Shown piece by piece: positions 38,201 through 46,550 of a DNA stretch of 64,000 bases; position 1 is the stretch's first letter, and the number at the start of each line of letters is the position of its first letter. The DNA comes from Sinomicrobium kalidii (GTDB taxonomy: Bacteria > Bacteroidota > Bacteroidia > Flavobacteriales > Flavobacteriaceae), in assembly GCF_021183825.1 (NCBI RefSeq), contig NZ_CP089211.1:2480001-2544000 (forward strand), written 5' to 3'. The notes under the pieces are model-generated. The model saw only the letters and a list, made by a program, of their open reading frames with translations, ran no database searches and was not told the DNA's origin. Both the position numbers and the translations under genes were made by a program.

Positions 38201-41200
38201 ATGAAAAAAAATTACTTAATAATGTTTATCCTGTTTTTGACAGGAATATCCGGCATGTACGGACAGCACCGGATGGAAGACCTCAACCGCGGGCTGGTAG
38301 CCGTTCGCACCGGTCCGGAACAGGTATATGTAGCCTGGAGATTACTGGGAAGTGATGCCGATTCGACAGCCTTTAACGTTTACCGCGATGGTGTCTTGCA
38401 AAATGATTCACCCGTTACACAAACTACCAATTATGTGGACAGTACAGCATCCGATGGCGAATATTACATAAAACCCGTCATAAACGGTGAAGAACAGGAA
38501 CCTTCGGAAACCGTAAACGTGTGGCAGCAGAATCACCTTGAGATACCTCTTCAGGTCCCTCCCGGCAGGACCACGCCGGATGGCGAAGCATACACCTATA
38601 CGGCCAATGATTGCAGTGTAGGCGATCTGAACGGTGACGGCCGGTATGAAGTTATACTCAAATGGGACCCTACCAATGCACACGACAATTCCCATGAAGG
38701 ATATACCGGGAATGTGTACCTGGATGCTTATACCTTGGAAGGCGAACAGTTGTGGCGGATAGACCTCGGACGGAATATCCGTGCCGGAGCACACTACACC
38801 CAGTTTATGGTGTATGACCTGGACAGTGACGGCAAGGCCGAAGTGACCTGTAAAACTGCGGATGCTACCGTAGACGGACAAGGAAATGTAATCGGTGATC
38901 CCAATGCCGATTACAGGAACAGTGCGGGGCGTATTCTCGAAGGCCCGGAATTCCTTACCGTATTTAACGGAGAAACAGGAGCTGCAATGGCAACTACCGA
39001 TTATGTGCCGGCAAGAGGAAATGTAAATGACTGGGGAGATAATTACGGGAACCGCGTAGACCGTTTTTTGGCCGGGGTAGCCTATCTCGACGGACAACAT
39101 CCGAGCCTGGTCATGTGCCGAGGATACTACACACGATCGGTACTGGCGGCATGGGACTGGAAAAACGGGCAGCTCACACAACGATGGGTATTCGATTCCG
39201 ACGATCCCGAGAATGAAGGCTATGCGGGGCAGGGTAATCACAGCCTCAGTATTGCCGATGTGGACAGTGATGGCCGGGATGAAATCGTATACGGTTCCAT
39301 GACAGTAGATGATGATGGGACAGGACTGTATACCACCGGGTTGGGACATGGCGATGCATTGCATGTATCTGACCTTGATCCCGAGAGGCCCGGGCTTGAA
39401 GTCTTTATGCCCCATGAAAACAAGGTGGACGGCGTTACCTTTCGCGATGCCCGTACCGGTGAAATTATCTGGCAACACAAAAAAAATACGGATGTGGGCA
39501 GGGGTCTTGCTGCCGATATAGATTCCACCCATATCGGGGCCGAATTCTGGGCTTCCAGCAGTCTGGGGGTTTACAATACGGAAGGTGAACAGGTACACAC
39601 CGATACGCCGTCCATTAACCACGCCATTTGGTGGGATGATGACCTGCAAAGAGAGCTCCTGGACGGAACGGGCATCTCCAAATACGGGACAGGAACCGTT
39701 TTTACAGCAGAAGGTTGCAGTTCCAATAACGGTACAAAAGCCAATCCGTCCCTGCAGGCCGACCTCTTTGGCGACTGGAGGGAAGAGGTTATTTTTCGTA
39801 CCTCAGACAATACCGCACTGCGCATTTATATTAACCCGGAAGTGTCAACCCGGAAAATGTACACCCTGATGCACGATCCGCAGTACCGCGTAGCTATCGC
39901 CTGGCAAAATGTAGCATACAATCAGCCGCCACACCCTTCTTTCTATATCGGAACGGGAATGGAAACCCCGCCACCGTCGCCTATAAGTAACAACAAACTG
40001 CGGTGGAGCAGCGGTGAGGTATGGGATGTGGAATCTTCTTCAAACTGGGTGTGGAATGACAGTACTTCGGTGTTCAGCCAGGGAGATGAGGTGCTATTCG
40101 ACATTTCCGGGAACAATGAAAACGCCGTCGAACTTGTTGGCGATATCCGGCCTTCGGGAGTAACGGTAAATGCCCCGGATGACTATGTTTTTAACGGGTC
40201 CGGAACCCTTTCCGGTACCATGCAACTGATAAAGAACGGCTCCGGGATGCTTACTTTGAACAATGACAATACGTATAGTGGCGCCACAACCGTTTGGGAC
40301 GGAACACTCATGCTAAACGGACATCTCTCCGAAAGCTCCGTATTGGTCAGGAAATATGCCGCAATAGGAGGAAGTGGCATGCTGGATAAGGACCTCAGTT
40401 TACAACAGGGAACAAAAGTCATCCCCGGAGGAGTGGGTAATGCGGGGACATTGACCGTAAACGGCAACACCGTTGTGGCCAAGGATGTAACTTTTTCCTT
40501 TGACCTTTCTGAAAACCCCGGAGGAAATAATGACAAAATAGTGTGGAACGGCGATGTGGATATACAGGGCAATACGGTGTTCAGCATCAATGTCCTGGAT
40601 GAAGGACTAAACACGGGAACCTATACCCTGCTGGAATATACCGGCAATTACAATGGGAGTATTGAAAATATGGAAGTGACGGGAATTCCCGGTATAAAAC
40701 ACAACCTTATGGATACGGGTAGTGCCATCGTTATGGAAGTGGAATGGGTACGGAATCCCACCACCGTATACTGGCGGGGTAATGAGAGTGATATCTGGGA
40801 CCTGGCGGAAAGTTACAACTGGTTTAACGGCGATACTACAGCCCTGTTTGCTCCGAACGACACCGTAGTTTTTGACGATAGAGGAATACCACATACCAAT
40901 GTAAAGACCACGGGCTTTTTACCGGTTGATAAAATGATCGTAAATGCATCCGCAGATTATACTTTTGAAGGTGAAGGAAGTATCAGCGGAACCGGCGGAC
41001 TCGAAAAATCGGGAACCGGAAGGCTGACAATACTCGGCAATAACGATTATACCGGAACAACAGTGATCAGGGAAGGAATAGTTGTACTGGAATCCCTTTC
41101 CGACGGCGGTGCGCCCGGGCCGCTGGGTGCTGCAGGGAAAGAAGCGGAAAATATCGTGATAGATGGCGGGACTGTGGAATTTACCGGAACTTCGGCAACC

Positions 41201-42727
41201 GATCGCGGAATCACTCTCGGTATGAACAACAGTACGCTCGATGTCATTTCAGGAATAACCGCAACTATAGGCGGAAGCCTCGAAGGAACAGGGCAAATGA
41301 CCAAAAAGGGAGACGGAACCCTGCAACTCACAGGGAAAAACACCTATACAGGAGGAACAGTTTTAAAGGAAGGGAATGTCCATCTCGGATCGGAAGAGGC
41401 GATCTCTTCCGGTTTCGGGGAAGGTACCGTGGTTTTGGAAGGTGGCGTCCTCAGCATGCACGAAGGGAATAATTCCTATAGTTCCGCTTCCTGGGATGTG
41501 GAAGTCCCGGCGGGAAAACAGGCCGAATGGCAACTGGACGGCCGTTGCGCCTTTAACGGAAAACTTACCGGTGGCGGGGACCTTCATCTGTACTCCCCCT
41601 GGATACGCTCCGAAATGATGGGCGACTGGTCCGGCTTTACCGGAAATATCCGTGTTACCGCAGACAGTGACGGCGGCTGGTTGATATTGGGAAATGATAG
41701 AGGTTATGCAGGGGCATCCATAGAACTTACAGAGGATATACAAATGGTCTATCGGCGGGACGCCAACGATACCATAGCGGTAGGCGAACTGTCAGGCCCG
41801 GCATCATCACACCTGGCAGCAGGATGGCAAAATACCGTAACCACCTGGAAAATTGGGGGCAAAAACAGCGATGCCTTTTTTCACGGGACCATCAGTGATG
41901 TGGCATTCAAGGGATCGGGAGCGAAAACAAGGATCATAAAAACAGGTTCGGGCTCCTGGACATTGACCAATGCCGGTACCTACTCCGGGGGAACCCTGGT
42001 CGAAGGGGGAGAGTTTGTTGTGAATAACACTACGGGAAGTGCTACGGGAAGCGGTGCAGTGATCGTTTCGGGGAATGCCTCGCTGTCCGGTAACGGTACT
42101 GTAGAAGGAAACCTCATCGTACAAAACGGCGCAAAGCTCTTTCCCGGGGGCAGAAGGGAAAAAGGAACATTAACCCTGGGAAGGAACCTGTACCTGTCTG
42201 ACAATGCCAGAACAGAAATAGATATAGATCACGCTGCTGCAGATACCGATATTGTGGAAGTGAGTGACACCCTGTTTTGCGGGGGATTATTGAAAATCAG
42301 CAAAAGAGGGGTGCAATTTAGGGAAGGAGACAGCTTTAAGGTATTTCAGGCCGCTGATTTCGAGGGTACATTTAAAAAAATCATTCCCTCTCCGGGACAC
42401 GCCCTGAAATGGGATAGCTCGGAACTTTATGTTAACGGAACCCTGAAGGTGACAAGCAAAAGAGAAAAGTCCGCGAATCTTGATGAAACAGATCAGGCAG
42501 TGATCTATCCCAATCCCGTAAGCGATTACATCCGTATTCGTCTCGGGGAAAATTCAGGTGAGGAAAACGAAGTTCACCTGTACAGTTTTTCCGGTCATTT
42601 GTTGAACAAATACAATTTTGAAGGCGAAAATTATCAGATTCCGTCACAAAACCTGTCCTCCGGGATTTACATTGTCAAGATAAAAAACGGAAACGGGGAA
42701 ATCACCCGAAAAGTGGTAAAAAATTAG
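38201..42727 (+). CDS. PL11 rhamnogalacturonan lyase with autotransporter-type repeats and T9SS signal
   Basis: 1508 residues with a signal peptide ending MYGQ. The PL11 eight-bladed propeller (about 23-600) is clear: MEDLNRGLVAVRTGPEQVYVAWRLLG, CSVGDLNGDGRYEVILKWDPTNAHDNSHEGYTGN, VYDLDSDGKAEVTCKTADATVDG and DLFGDWREEVIFRTSDN with its many Asp calcium ligands. It cuts the rhamnose-galacturonate backbone of RG-I by beta-elimination. After it, about 610-1400 holds at least four autotransporter-associated strand repeats (e.g. NGSGMLTLNNDNTYSGATTV, KSGTGRLTILGNNDYTGTTV), then a T9SS sorting domain (IYPNPVSDYIRI, ends RKVVKN). The repeat tract more than doubles the usual PL11 length. It lies 54 bases after PL1 and 26 bases before GH105, whose substrate it makes. 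Confidence 0.93.
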   Translation: MKKNYLIMFILFLTGISGMYGQHRMEDLNRGLVAVRTGPEQVYVAWRLLGSDADSTAFNVYRDGVLQNDSPVTQTTNYVDSTASDGEYYIKPVINGEEQEPSETVNVWQQNHLEIPLQVPPGRTTPDGEAYTYTANDCSVGDLNGDGRYEVILKWDPTNAHDNSHEGYTGNVYLDAYTLEGEQLWRIDLGRNIRAGAHYTQFMVYDLDSDGKAEVTCKTADATVDGQGNVIGDPNADYRNSAGRILEGPEFLTVFNGETGAAMATTDYVPARGNVNDWGDNYGNRVDRFLAGVAYLDGQHPSLVMCRGYYTRSVLAAWDWKNGQLTQRWVFDSDDPENEGYAGQGNHSLSIADVDSDGRDEIVYGSMTVDDDGTGLYTTGLGHGDALHVSDLDPERPGLEVFMPHENKVDGVTFRDARTGEIIWQHKKNTDVGRGLAADIDSTHIGAEFWASSSLGVYNTEGEQVHTDTPSINHAIWWDDDLQRELLDGTGISKYGTGTVFTAEGCSSNNGTKANPSLQADLFGDWREEVIFRTSDNTALRIYINPEVSTRKMYTLMHDPQYRVAIAWQNVAYNQPPHPSFYIGTGMETPPPSPISNNKLRWSSGEVWDVESSSNWVWNDSTSVFSQGDEVLFDISGNNENAVELVGDIRPSGVTVNAPDDYVFNGSGTLSGTMQLIKNGSGMLTLNNDNTYSGATTVWDGTLMLNGHLSESSVLVRKYAAIGGSGMLDKDLSLQQGTKVIPGGVGNAGTLTVNGNTVVAKDVTFSFDLSENPGGNNDKIVWNGDVDIQGNTVFSINVLDEGLNTGTYTLLEYTGNYNGSIENMEVTGIPGIKHNLMDTGSAIVMEVEWVRNPTTVYWRGNESDIWDLAESYNWFNGDTTALFAPNDTVVFDDRGIPHTNVKTTGFLPVDKMIVNASADYTFEGEGSISGTGGLEKSGTGRLTILGNNDYTGTTVIREGIVVLESLSDGGAPGPLGAAGKEAENIVIDGGTVEFTGTSATDRGITLGMNNSTLDVISGITATIGGSLEGTGQMTKKGDGTLQLTGKNTYTGGTVLKEGNVHLGSEEAISSGFGEGTVVLEGGVLSMHEGNNSYSSASWDVEVPAGKQAEWQLDGRCAFNGKLTGGGDLHLYSPWIRSEMMGDWSGFTGNIRVTADSDGGWLILGNDRGYAGASIELTEDIQMVYRRDANDTIAVGELSGPASSHLAAGWQNTVTTWKIGGKNSDAFFHGTISDVAFKGSGAKTRIIKTGSGSWTLTNAGTYSGGTLVEGGEFVVNNTTGSATGSGAVIVSGNASLSGNGTVEGNLIVQNGAKLFPGGRREKGTLTLGRNLYLSDNARTEIDIDHAAADTDIVEVSDTLFCGGLLKISKRGVQFREGDSFKVFQAADFEGTFKKIIPSPGHALKWDSSELYVNGTLKVTSKREKSANLDETDQAVIYPNPVSDYIRIRLGENSGEENEVHLYSFSGHLLNKYNFEGENYQIPSQNLSSGIYIVKIKNGNGEITRKVVKN

Positions 42728-42753
42728 TCATAAAACCAAAAACAAGCAATTAA

Positions 42754-43875
42754 ATGAAGAAAATAGTATGTATACTCGTAGCGGGAATATCCGGAGTGAT
42801 GCAGGCACAGACCCTTCCGGACAGGGATGTGGTACTGGAGAAAATGAAACGGGCCAACATGTATTTTATGAAAAAGTGGCCGGACGCAGGAAAGACCATA
42901 ATTACCAACAAGGAGCGTCCCAGTCATATCTGGACACGTGCAGTTTATTACGAAGGTCTTATGGCATTGTACACCATCCACCCGAGAGATGAATACTACA
43001 AATATGCCAAAGACTGGGCCGATTTTCACCAATGGGGTTTCCGCGGAGGGAACACTACCCGCAATGCCGATAACTACTGTGCGGCACAGACTTACATCGA
43101 TCTCTATAACCTTTCCCCCGATCCTGAAAAACTGAAAAATACCAGGGCACAGACCGGGATGTTGCTTAATACCCCCCAGAATGACGACTGGTCCTGGATA
43201 GATGCCATACAAATGGGAATGCCCGTACTGGCCAAAATGGGTGTGTTGGAAAATGACGACAGGTATTTCGAAAAAATGTACCGAATGTATATGTTCACAC
43301 GCAACAAACATGGTAAAAACGGACTTTTCAATGAAAAAGACGGCCTTTGGTGGCGCGATGCCGATTTTACACCTCCTTATAAAGAACCCAACGGTGAAGA
43401 CTGCTACTGGAGCCGGGGAAATGGCTGGGTGGTGGCTGCCCTGGTACGGGTGCTGGACATTATCCCGGAAGACGCTCCCCACCGCGAGCAGTATCTCAAC
43501 GATTTCAAGGCCATGATGAAGGCCCTTTTGCCCATACAGCGTAAAGACGGCTTCTGGAACGTAAGCTTGCACGACCCTACCAATTACGGTGGGAAAGAGC
43601 TTAGCGGAACAGCCATGTTCGTATACGGTATGGCCTACGGGGTAAACCAGGGTATATTGGACAGGGACACTTACCTTCCCGCCCTGCTCAGGGGATGGGA
43701 CGCCATGATAGACGACAGTCTGCACGACAATGGTTTCCTCGGATATGTACAATCCACCGGGAAAGAACCTAAGGACGGACAGCCCCTCAGTCACACCAAG
43801 GTGCCCGATTTTGAAGACTACGGACTCGGATGTTTTTTACTGGCCGGAAGTGAAGTGTATAAATTGGAAGAATAG
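42754..43875 (+). CDS. GH105 unsaturated rhamnogalacturonyl hydrolase
   Basis: 373 residues with an N-terminal signal (cleavage near VMQAQ), so probably periplasmic. GH105 enzymes remove the 4,5-unsaturated galacturonate from the non-reducing end of the oligosaccharides made by PL11. The (alpha/alpha)6 barrel shows NADNYCAAQTYIDLY (Asp106) and DDWSWIDAIQMGMP (Asp150, equivalent to the catalytic Asp of YteR), plus YWSRGNGWVVAALVRVL. Length is standard. It follows PL11 by 26 bases in the same operon, an arrangement that matches the order of reactions. Confidence 0.92.
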   Translation: MKKIVCILVAGISGVMQAQTLPDRDVVLEKMKRANMYFMKKWPDAGKTIITNKERPSHIWTRAVYYEGLMALYTIHPRDEYYKYAKDWADFHQWGFRGGNTTRNADNYCAAQTYIDLYNLSPDPEKLKNTRAQTGMLLNTPQNDDWSWIDAIQMGMPVLAKMGVLENDDRYFEKMYRMYMFTRNKHGKNGLFNEKDGLWWRDADFTPPYKEPNGEDCYWSRGNGWVVAALVRVLDIIPEDAPHREQYLNDFKAMMKALLPIQRKDGFWNVSLHDPTNYGGKELSGTAMFVYGMAYGVNQGILDRDTYLPALLRGWDAMIDDSLHDNGFLGYVQSTGKEPKDGQPLSHTKVPDFEDYGLGCFLLAGSEVYKLEE

Positions 43876-43927
43876 CAGCGATATATGATTTAAGGTAATT
43901 ATATATCTTTATGAACAAAACGGAACT

Positions 43928-44848
43928 ATGAAAATTCATTCCATTCTCTTTACATTGTTTTCCATAGCAATATGCCAGGGGCAGAACACAACCGTAAAAG
44001 TCTGGCCGGAGACTATTCCCGGGGCTATTGATAATCCTGCCTACGAAAAGGAGACTGTATACGCCAATAACGGAAAATCTCCCCGTATCAGTAAGGTGAC
44101 CGATCCCCTGCTGGAAATTTTTCTTCCTCCTGAAGGCAGGGCAAACGGAACAGCTGTTCTGATTTGCCCCGGAGGAGGCTATGCCCGTCTTGCCATAGAT
44201 CACGAAGGGCGTGATATTGCGGCATGGTTCAATCAAATGGGGATTACAGCCTTTGTGTTGCAGTACCGATTGCCGAGCGATGCCATAATGAAAGACAAAA
44301 GCGTGGGGCCGCTGGAAGACGGGCAGGAAGCCATCCGAATCATCCGTCGCAATGCTGCGGAGTGGAATATCGCCCCGGACAGGATCGGGGTTATGGGATT
44401 TTCTGCCGGAGGTCATCTGGCGTCTGCCATATCCACGCACTTTTCGGAGAAAGTATACGAACCGGAAGATACGACAAGTGCCAGGCCCGATTTTTCCATG
44501 CTTATTTATCCCGTGATCTCCATGGACCCGGAGATTACACATAAGGGTTCAAGGACCAACCTGATCGGGAAAAATCCTGCCCCGGACCAGGTGAAGCGTT
44601 TTTCGAACGAACTTCAGATCACAAAAGATACACCGCCTGCATTCCTGGTGCATTCTTCTGATGACGGTGCGGTTCCGGTAGAGAACAGCATACGTTATTA
44701 CCTGGCATTAAAAAACAACGGAGTTCCGGCCGAGATGCATGTTTATCCCGAAGGCGGCCATGGTTACGGTATGGGGAGATCGGACAATACCGAGTCCACC
44801 TGGCCGGAAGCCTTAAAAAAATGGCTGCAAATGAACGATTGGCTGTAA
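43928..44848 (+). CDS. Alpha/beta-hydrolase carbohydrate esterase
   Basis: 306 residues with a short signal sequence (IAICQGQ). The fold and catalytic triad are visible: Ser159 in GVMGFSAGGH, Asp246 in SSDDGAVP and His278 in EGGHGYG; the oxyanion segment is LICPGGGYARLA. Proteins of this type in Bacteroidota glycan loci are usually acetyl esterases acting on xylan or pectin oligosaccharides. Here removal of O-acetyl groups from RG-I galacturonate is likely, from context. It lies 52 bases after GH105, and its stop is 2 bases from the end of the convergent SASA esterase gene. Peptidase S9-like activity is an unlikely alternative. Confidence 0.82.
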   Translation: MKIHSILFTLFSIAICQGQNTTVKVWPETIPGAIDNPAYEKETVYANNGKSPRISKVTDPLLEIFLPPEGRANGTAVLICPGGGYARLAIDHEGRDIAAWFNQMGITAFVLQYRLPSDAIMKDKSVGPLEDGQEAIRIIRRNAAEWNIAPDRIGVMGFSAGGHLASAISTHFSEKVYEPEDTTSARPDFSMLIYPVISMDPEITHKGSRTNLIGKNPAPDQVKRFSNELQITKDTPPAFLVHSSDDGAVPVENSIRYYLALKNNGVPAEMHVYPEGGHGYGMGRSDNTESTWPEALKKWLQMNDWL

Positions 44849-44850
44849 CG

Positions 44851-46362
44851 TCATTGTTTTCCGTAAGTAGCTTCGGGCCGGTTATCTGTTCTGAAGGGTG
44901 AAGCAGGTAGCCCTTCTTTGTTAAACAGGTTGTGTTCCGGTACGTTTTCCCATCCGAAGCGTACGGCTGCCGGATTTTTTATTTCCGGGTTCGATACTAC
45001 AATGGTATTATTCTCTATTTCCGCTTTTGCCGGCAAAAACTCCCCGTTTTTTTCAGCAATAGTGAAGTGAGTGAGGGAATCGCCTTTGCATACCAGTCCG
45101 GACCCGGTATAATCAAAATACAGCCTGATTTTTTCACCTTCTTTTTTCATATGCGTAAAGATGGGACCGGAATATACAAGTCCTTTTTCCCCGTAAGTTT
45201 GGGCCCTTGCCCAAAGCGCAAGCCGTTTGCCCACCACCTGTTTGTTAAGCGGATGAATGTTCTGTGCATTTCCGGCATCGGTCAGGACCACCATTCCGGT
45301 GTTGGGTACGGATTTCATGCTCAACAACTGGGCTTCCCTGATTTCCGGGTTTTGTCCGCGATGTGGTGCTATCTGGACAAAATAAAATGGAAAATCACCC
45401 TGTTTCCAGTCGTTTCGCCAGTTTTTTATCATGGCCGGAAACAGTTTGCGGTACTGGTGTGCCCTTTCCGCATTACTTTCACCCTGGTACCAGACCACGC
45501 CCCTGACGGTATAATTCAGCAACGGGTAGACCATGGCATTGTAAATAAGTGAAGGTGCTTTGCTGTACTGCGGAGGTTTGGGCTTTTCCGGCCGGGTATT
45601 AGCCGGACCGGCTTTACGGCTTTGCGCCTGGTATTTGGTTAATTCGGCCTGGTACTTGTCATATTTTTCCTCATACCGGTCCAGTATAGGGACAAAATCC
45701 GGATCACTTTCCAGAACTTCTCTTTTTGTCCAGGCTTCGGCCGGTGTTCCTCCCCACGCGGAAGTGATCAGTCCCACGGGGACATTTTGGGTTTGGTGTA
45801 TTTCCCTTCCGAAAAAATAGCCTGCGGCAGAAAAACCGTACACGGTTTCAGGAGAACAGGCCTGCCAGTTCCCTTCCACATCATTTTGCAAAGAATCGGA
45901 TGTTTTAAGGGCTACGGTAAAAAGCCGGATTTGAGGGTAATCGGCTTCTTTTACTTCTTTTTCATAATTCATTACTCCCGTTTTCCACGAATCTTCATAT
46001 TTCCCTACCGGCATGTGCATGTTGGACTGTCCGGAGCATATCCACACTTCACCCAAAAGAACATCAGACAAGGTGATTTTGTTTTTTCCTTCCAGGACAA
46101 TTTCATACGGGCCGCCTGCTGCGGGAGTAGCGACGGTAACTTTCCAGTTTCCTTCCGTATTGGCAGAAGTGCTTACTTTTTCACTTTGCCATCCCGGTGT
46201 TATGGTAATGGCTTCCCCCGGATCGGCCCATCCCCAGATATTGATTTCCGCATTTTGCTGTAGTACCATATGATCTCCTACAAGTGCGGGAAGTTTGATC
46301 TTTGCTTTCAGCGGAGTGCAAACGAACAGTAATACCACGAGGGAAAGGAAAAAAGGTTTCAT
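44851..46362 (-). CDS. Sialate O-acetylesterase-type (SASA) carbohydrate esterase
   Basis: 503 residues with a signal peptide ending PLKAK. Despite its name, the SASA/SGNH family in plant-polysaccharide loci generally removes acetyl groups from pectin or xylan. The nucleophile is Ser113 in WICSGQSNMHMPVG. Other conserved parts are GLITSAWGGTPAEAWT, VRGVVWYQGESNAER, and the Asp/His pair in VLTDAGNAQNIHP. An N-terminal beta-sandwich (about 20-105, LPALVGDHMVLQQNAEINIWGWADPGE) is usual. It is the only minus-strand gene between GH105 and DUF4450, divergent from the latter across operator B. Confidence 0.9.
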   Translation of the reverse strand: MKPFFLSLVVLLFVCTPLKAKIKLPALVGDHMVLQQNAEINIWGWADPGEAITITPGWQSEKVSTSANTEGNWKVTVATPAAGGPYEIVLEGKNKITLSDVLLGEVWICSGQSNMHMPVGKYEDSWKTGVMNYEKEVKEADYPQIRLFTVALKTSDSLQNDVEGNWQACSPETVYGFSAAGYFFGREIHQTQNVPVGLITSAWGGTPAEAWTKREVLESDPDFVPILDRYEEKYDKYQAELTKYQAQSRKAGPANTRPEKPKPPQYSKAPSLIYNAMVYPLLNYTVRGVVWYQGESNAERAHQYRKLFPAMIKNWRNDWKQGDFPFYFVQIAPHRGQNPEIREAQLLSMKSVPNTGMVVLTDAGNAQNIHPLNKQVVGKRLALWARAQTYGEKGLVYSGPIFTHMKKEGEKIRLYFDYTGSGLVCKGDSLTHFTIAEKNGEFLPAKAEIENNTIVVSNPEIKNPAAVRFGWENVPEHNLFNKEGLPASPFRTDNRPEATYGKQ

Positions 46363-46395
46363 AATTTAAAATTTGATCCGGTTAATTGTTTGATA

Positions 46396-46403
46396 CAAAG
46401 TTA
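46396..46403 (-). promoter_or_regulatory. Candidate -7 box for SASA esterase
   Basis: On the minus strand this reads TAACTTTG, an exact match to TAnnTTTG, with a partial -33 element (TGTG) 19 bases upstream. It lies about 34 bases before the esterase ATG and downstream of operator B. Confidence 0.45.
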
Positions 46404-46442
46404 AAATCGCCACTAAGGTAAACACATATAAGAAATACACTG

Positions 46443-46494
46443 TCCTGTACTGTGATGTTGTTTCCTGTTCGGGAGCAGGACTGTACAGGATACG
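46443..46494. promoter_or_regulatory. Candidate operator B of the rhamnose/RG-I regulon
   Basis: TCCTGTACTGT (46443-46453) and GTACAGGATACG (46483-46494) are each identical to sequences at 30532 and 30585 in the susC/GH106 region. They are in the same relative order, 40 bases apart here and 53 there. The core GTACAGGA is the exact complement of TCCTGTAC. It lies between the divergent SASA and DUF4450 genes, 57 bases before the latter's ATG. Confidence 0.65.
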
Positions 46495-46550
46495 GATTTT
46501 AAATAAAAGGGAGAACTTGCGGGGCAAGTAAAGGGCAAAACAGAATTTCT

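Noticed and set aside
38408..39649. 413-codon open frame antisense to PL11
   Set aside because: The plus strand encodes an unmistakable PL11 domain here; the antisense product has no recognisable features.
42724..43794. 356-codon open frame antisense to GH105
   Set aside because: Shadow of the GH105 gene, composition atypical and no signature.
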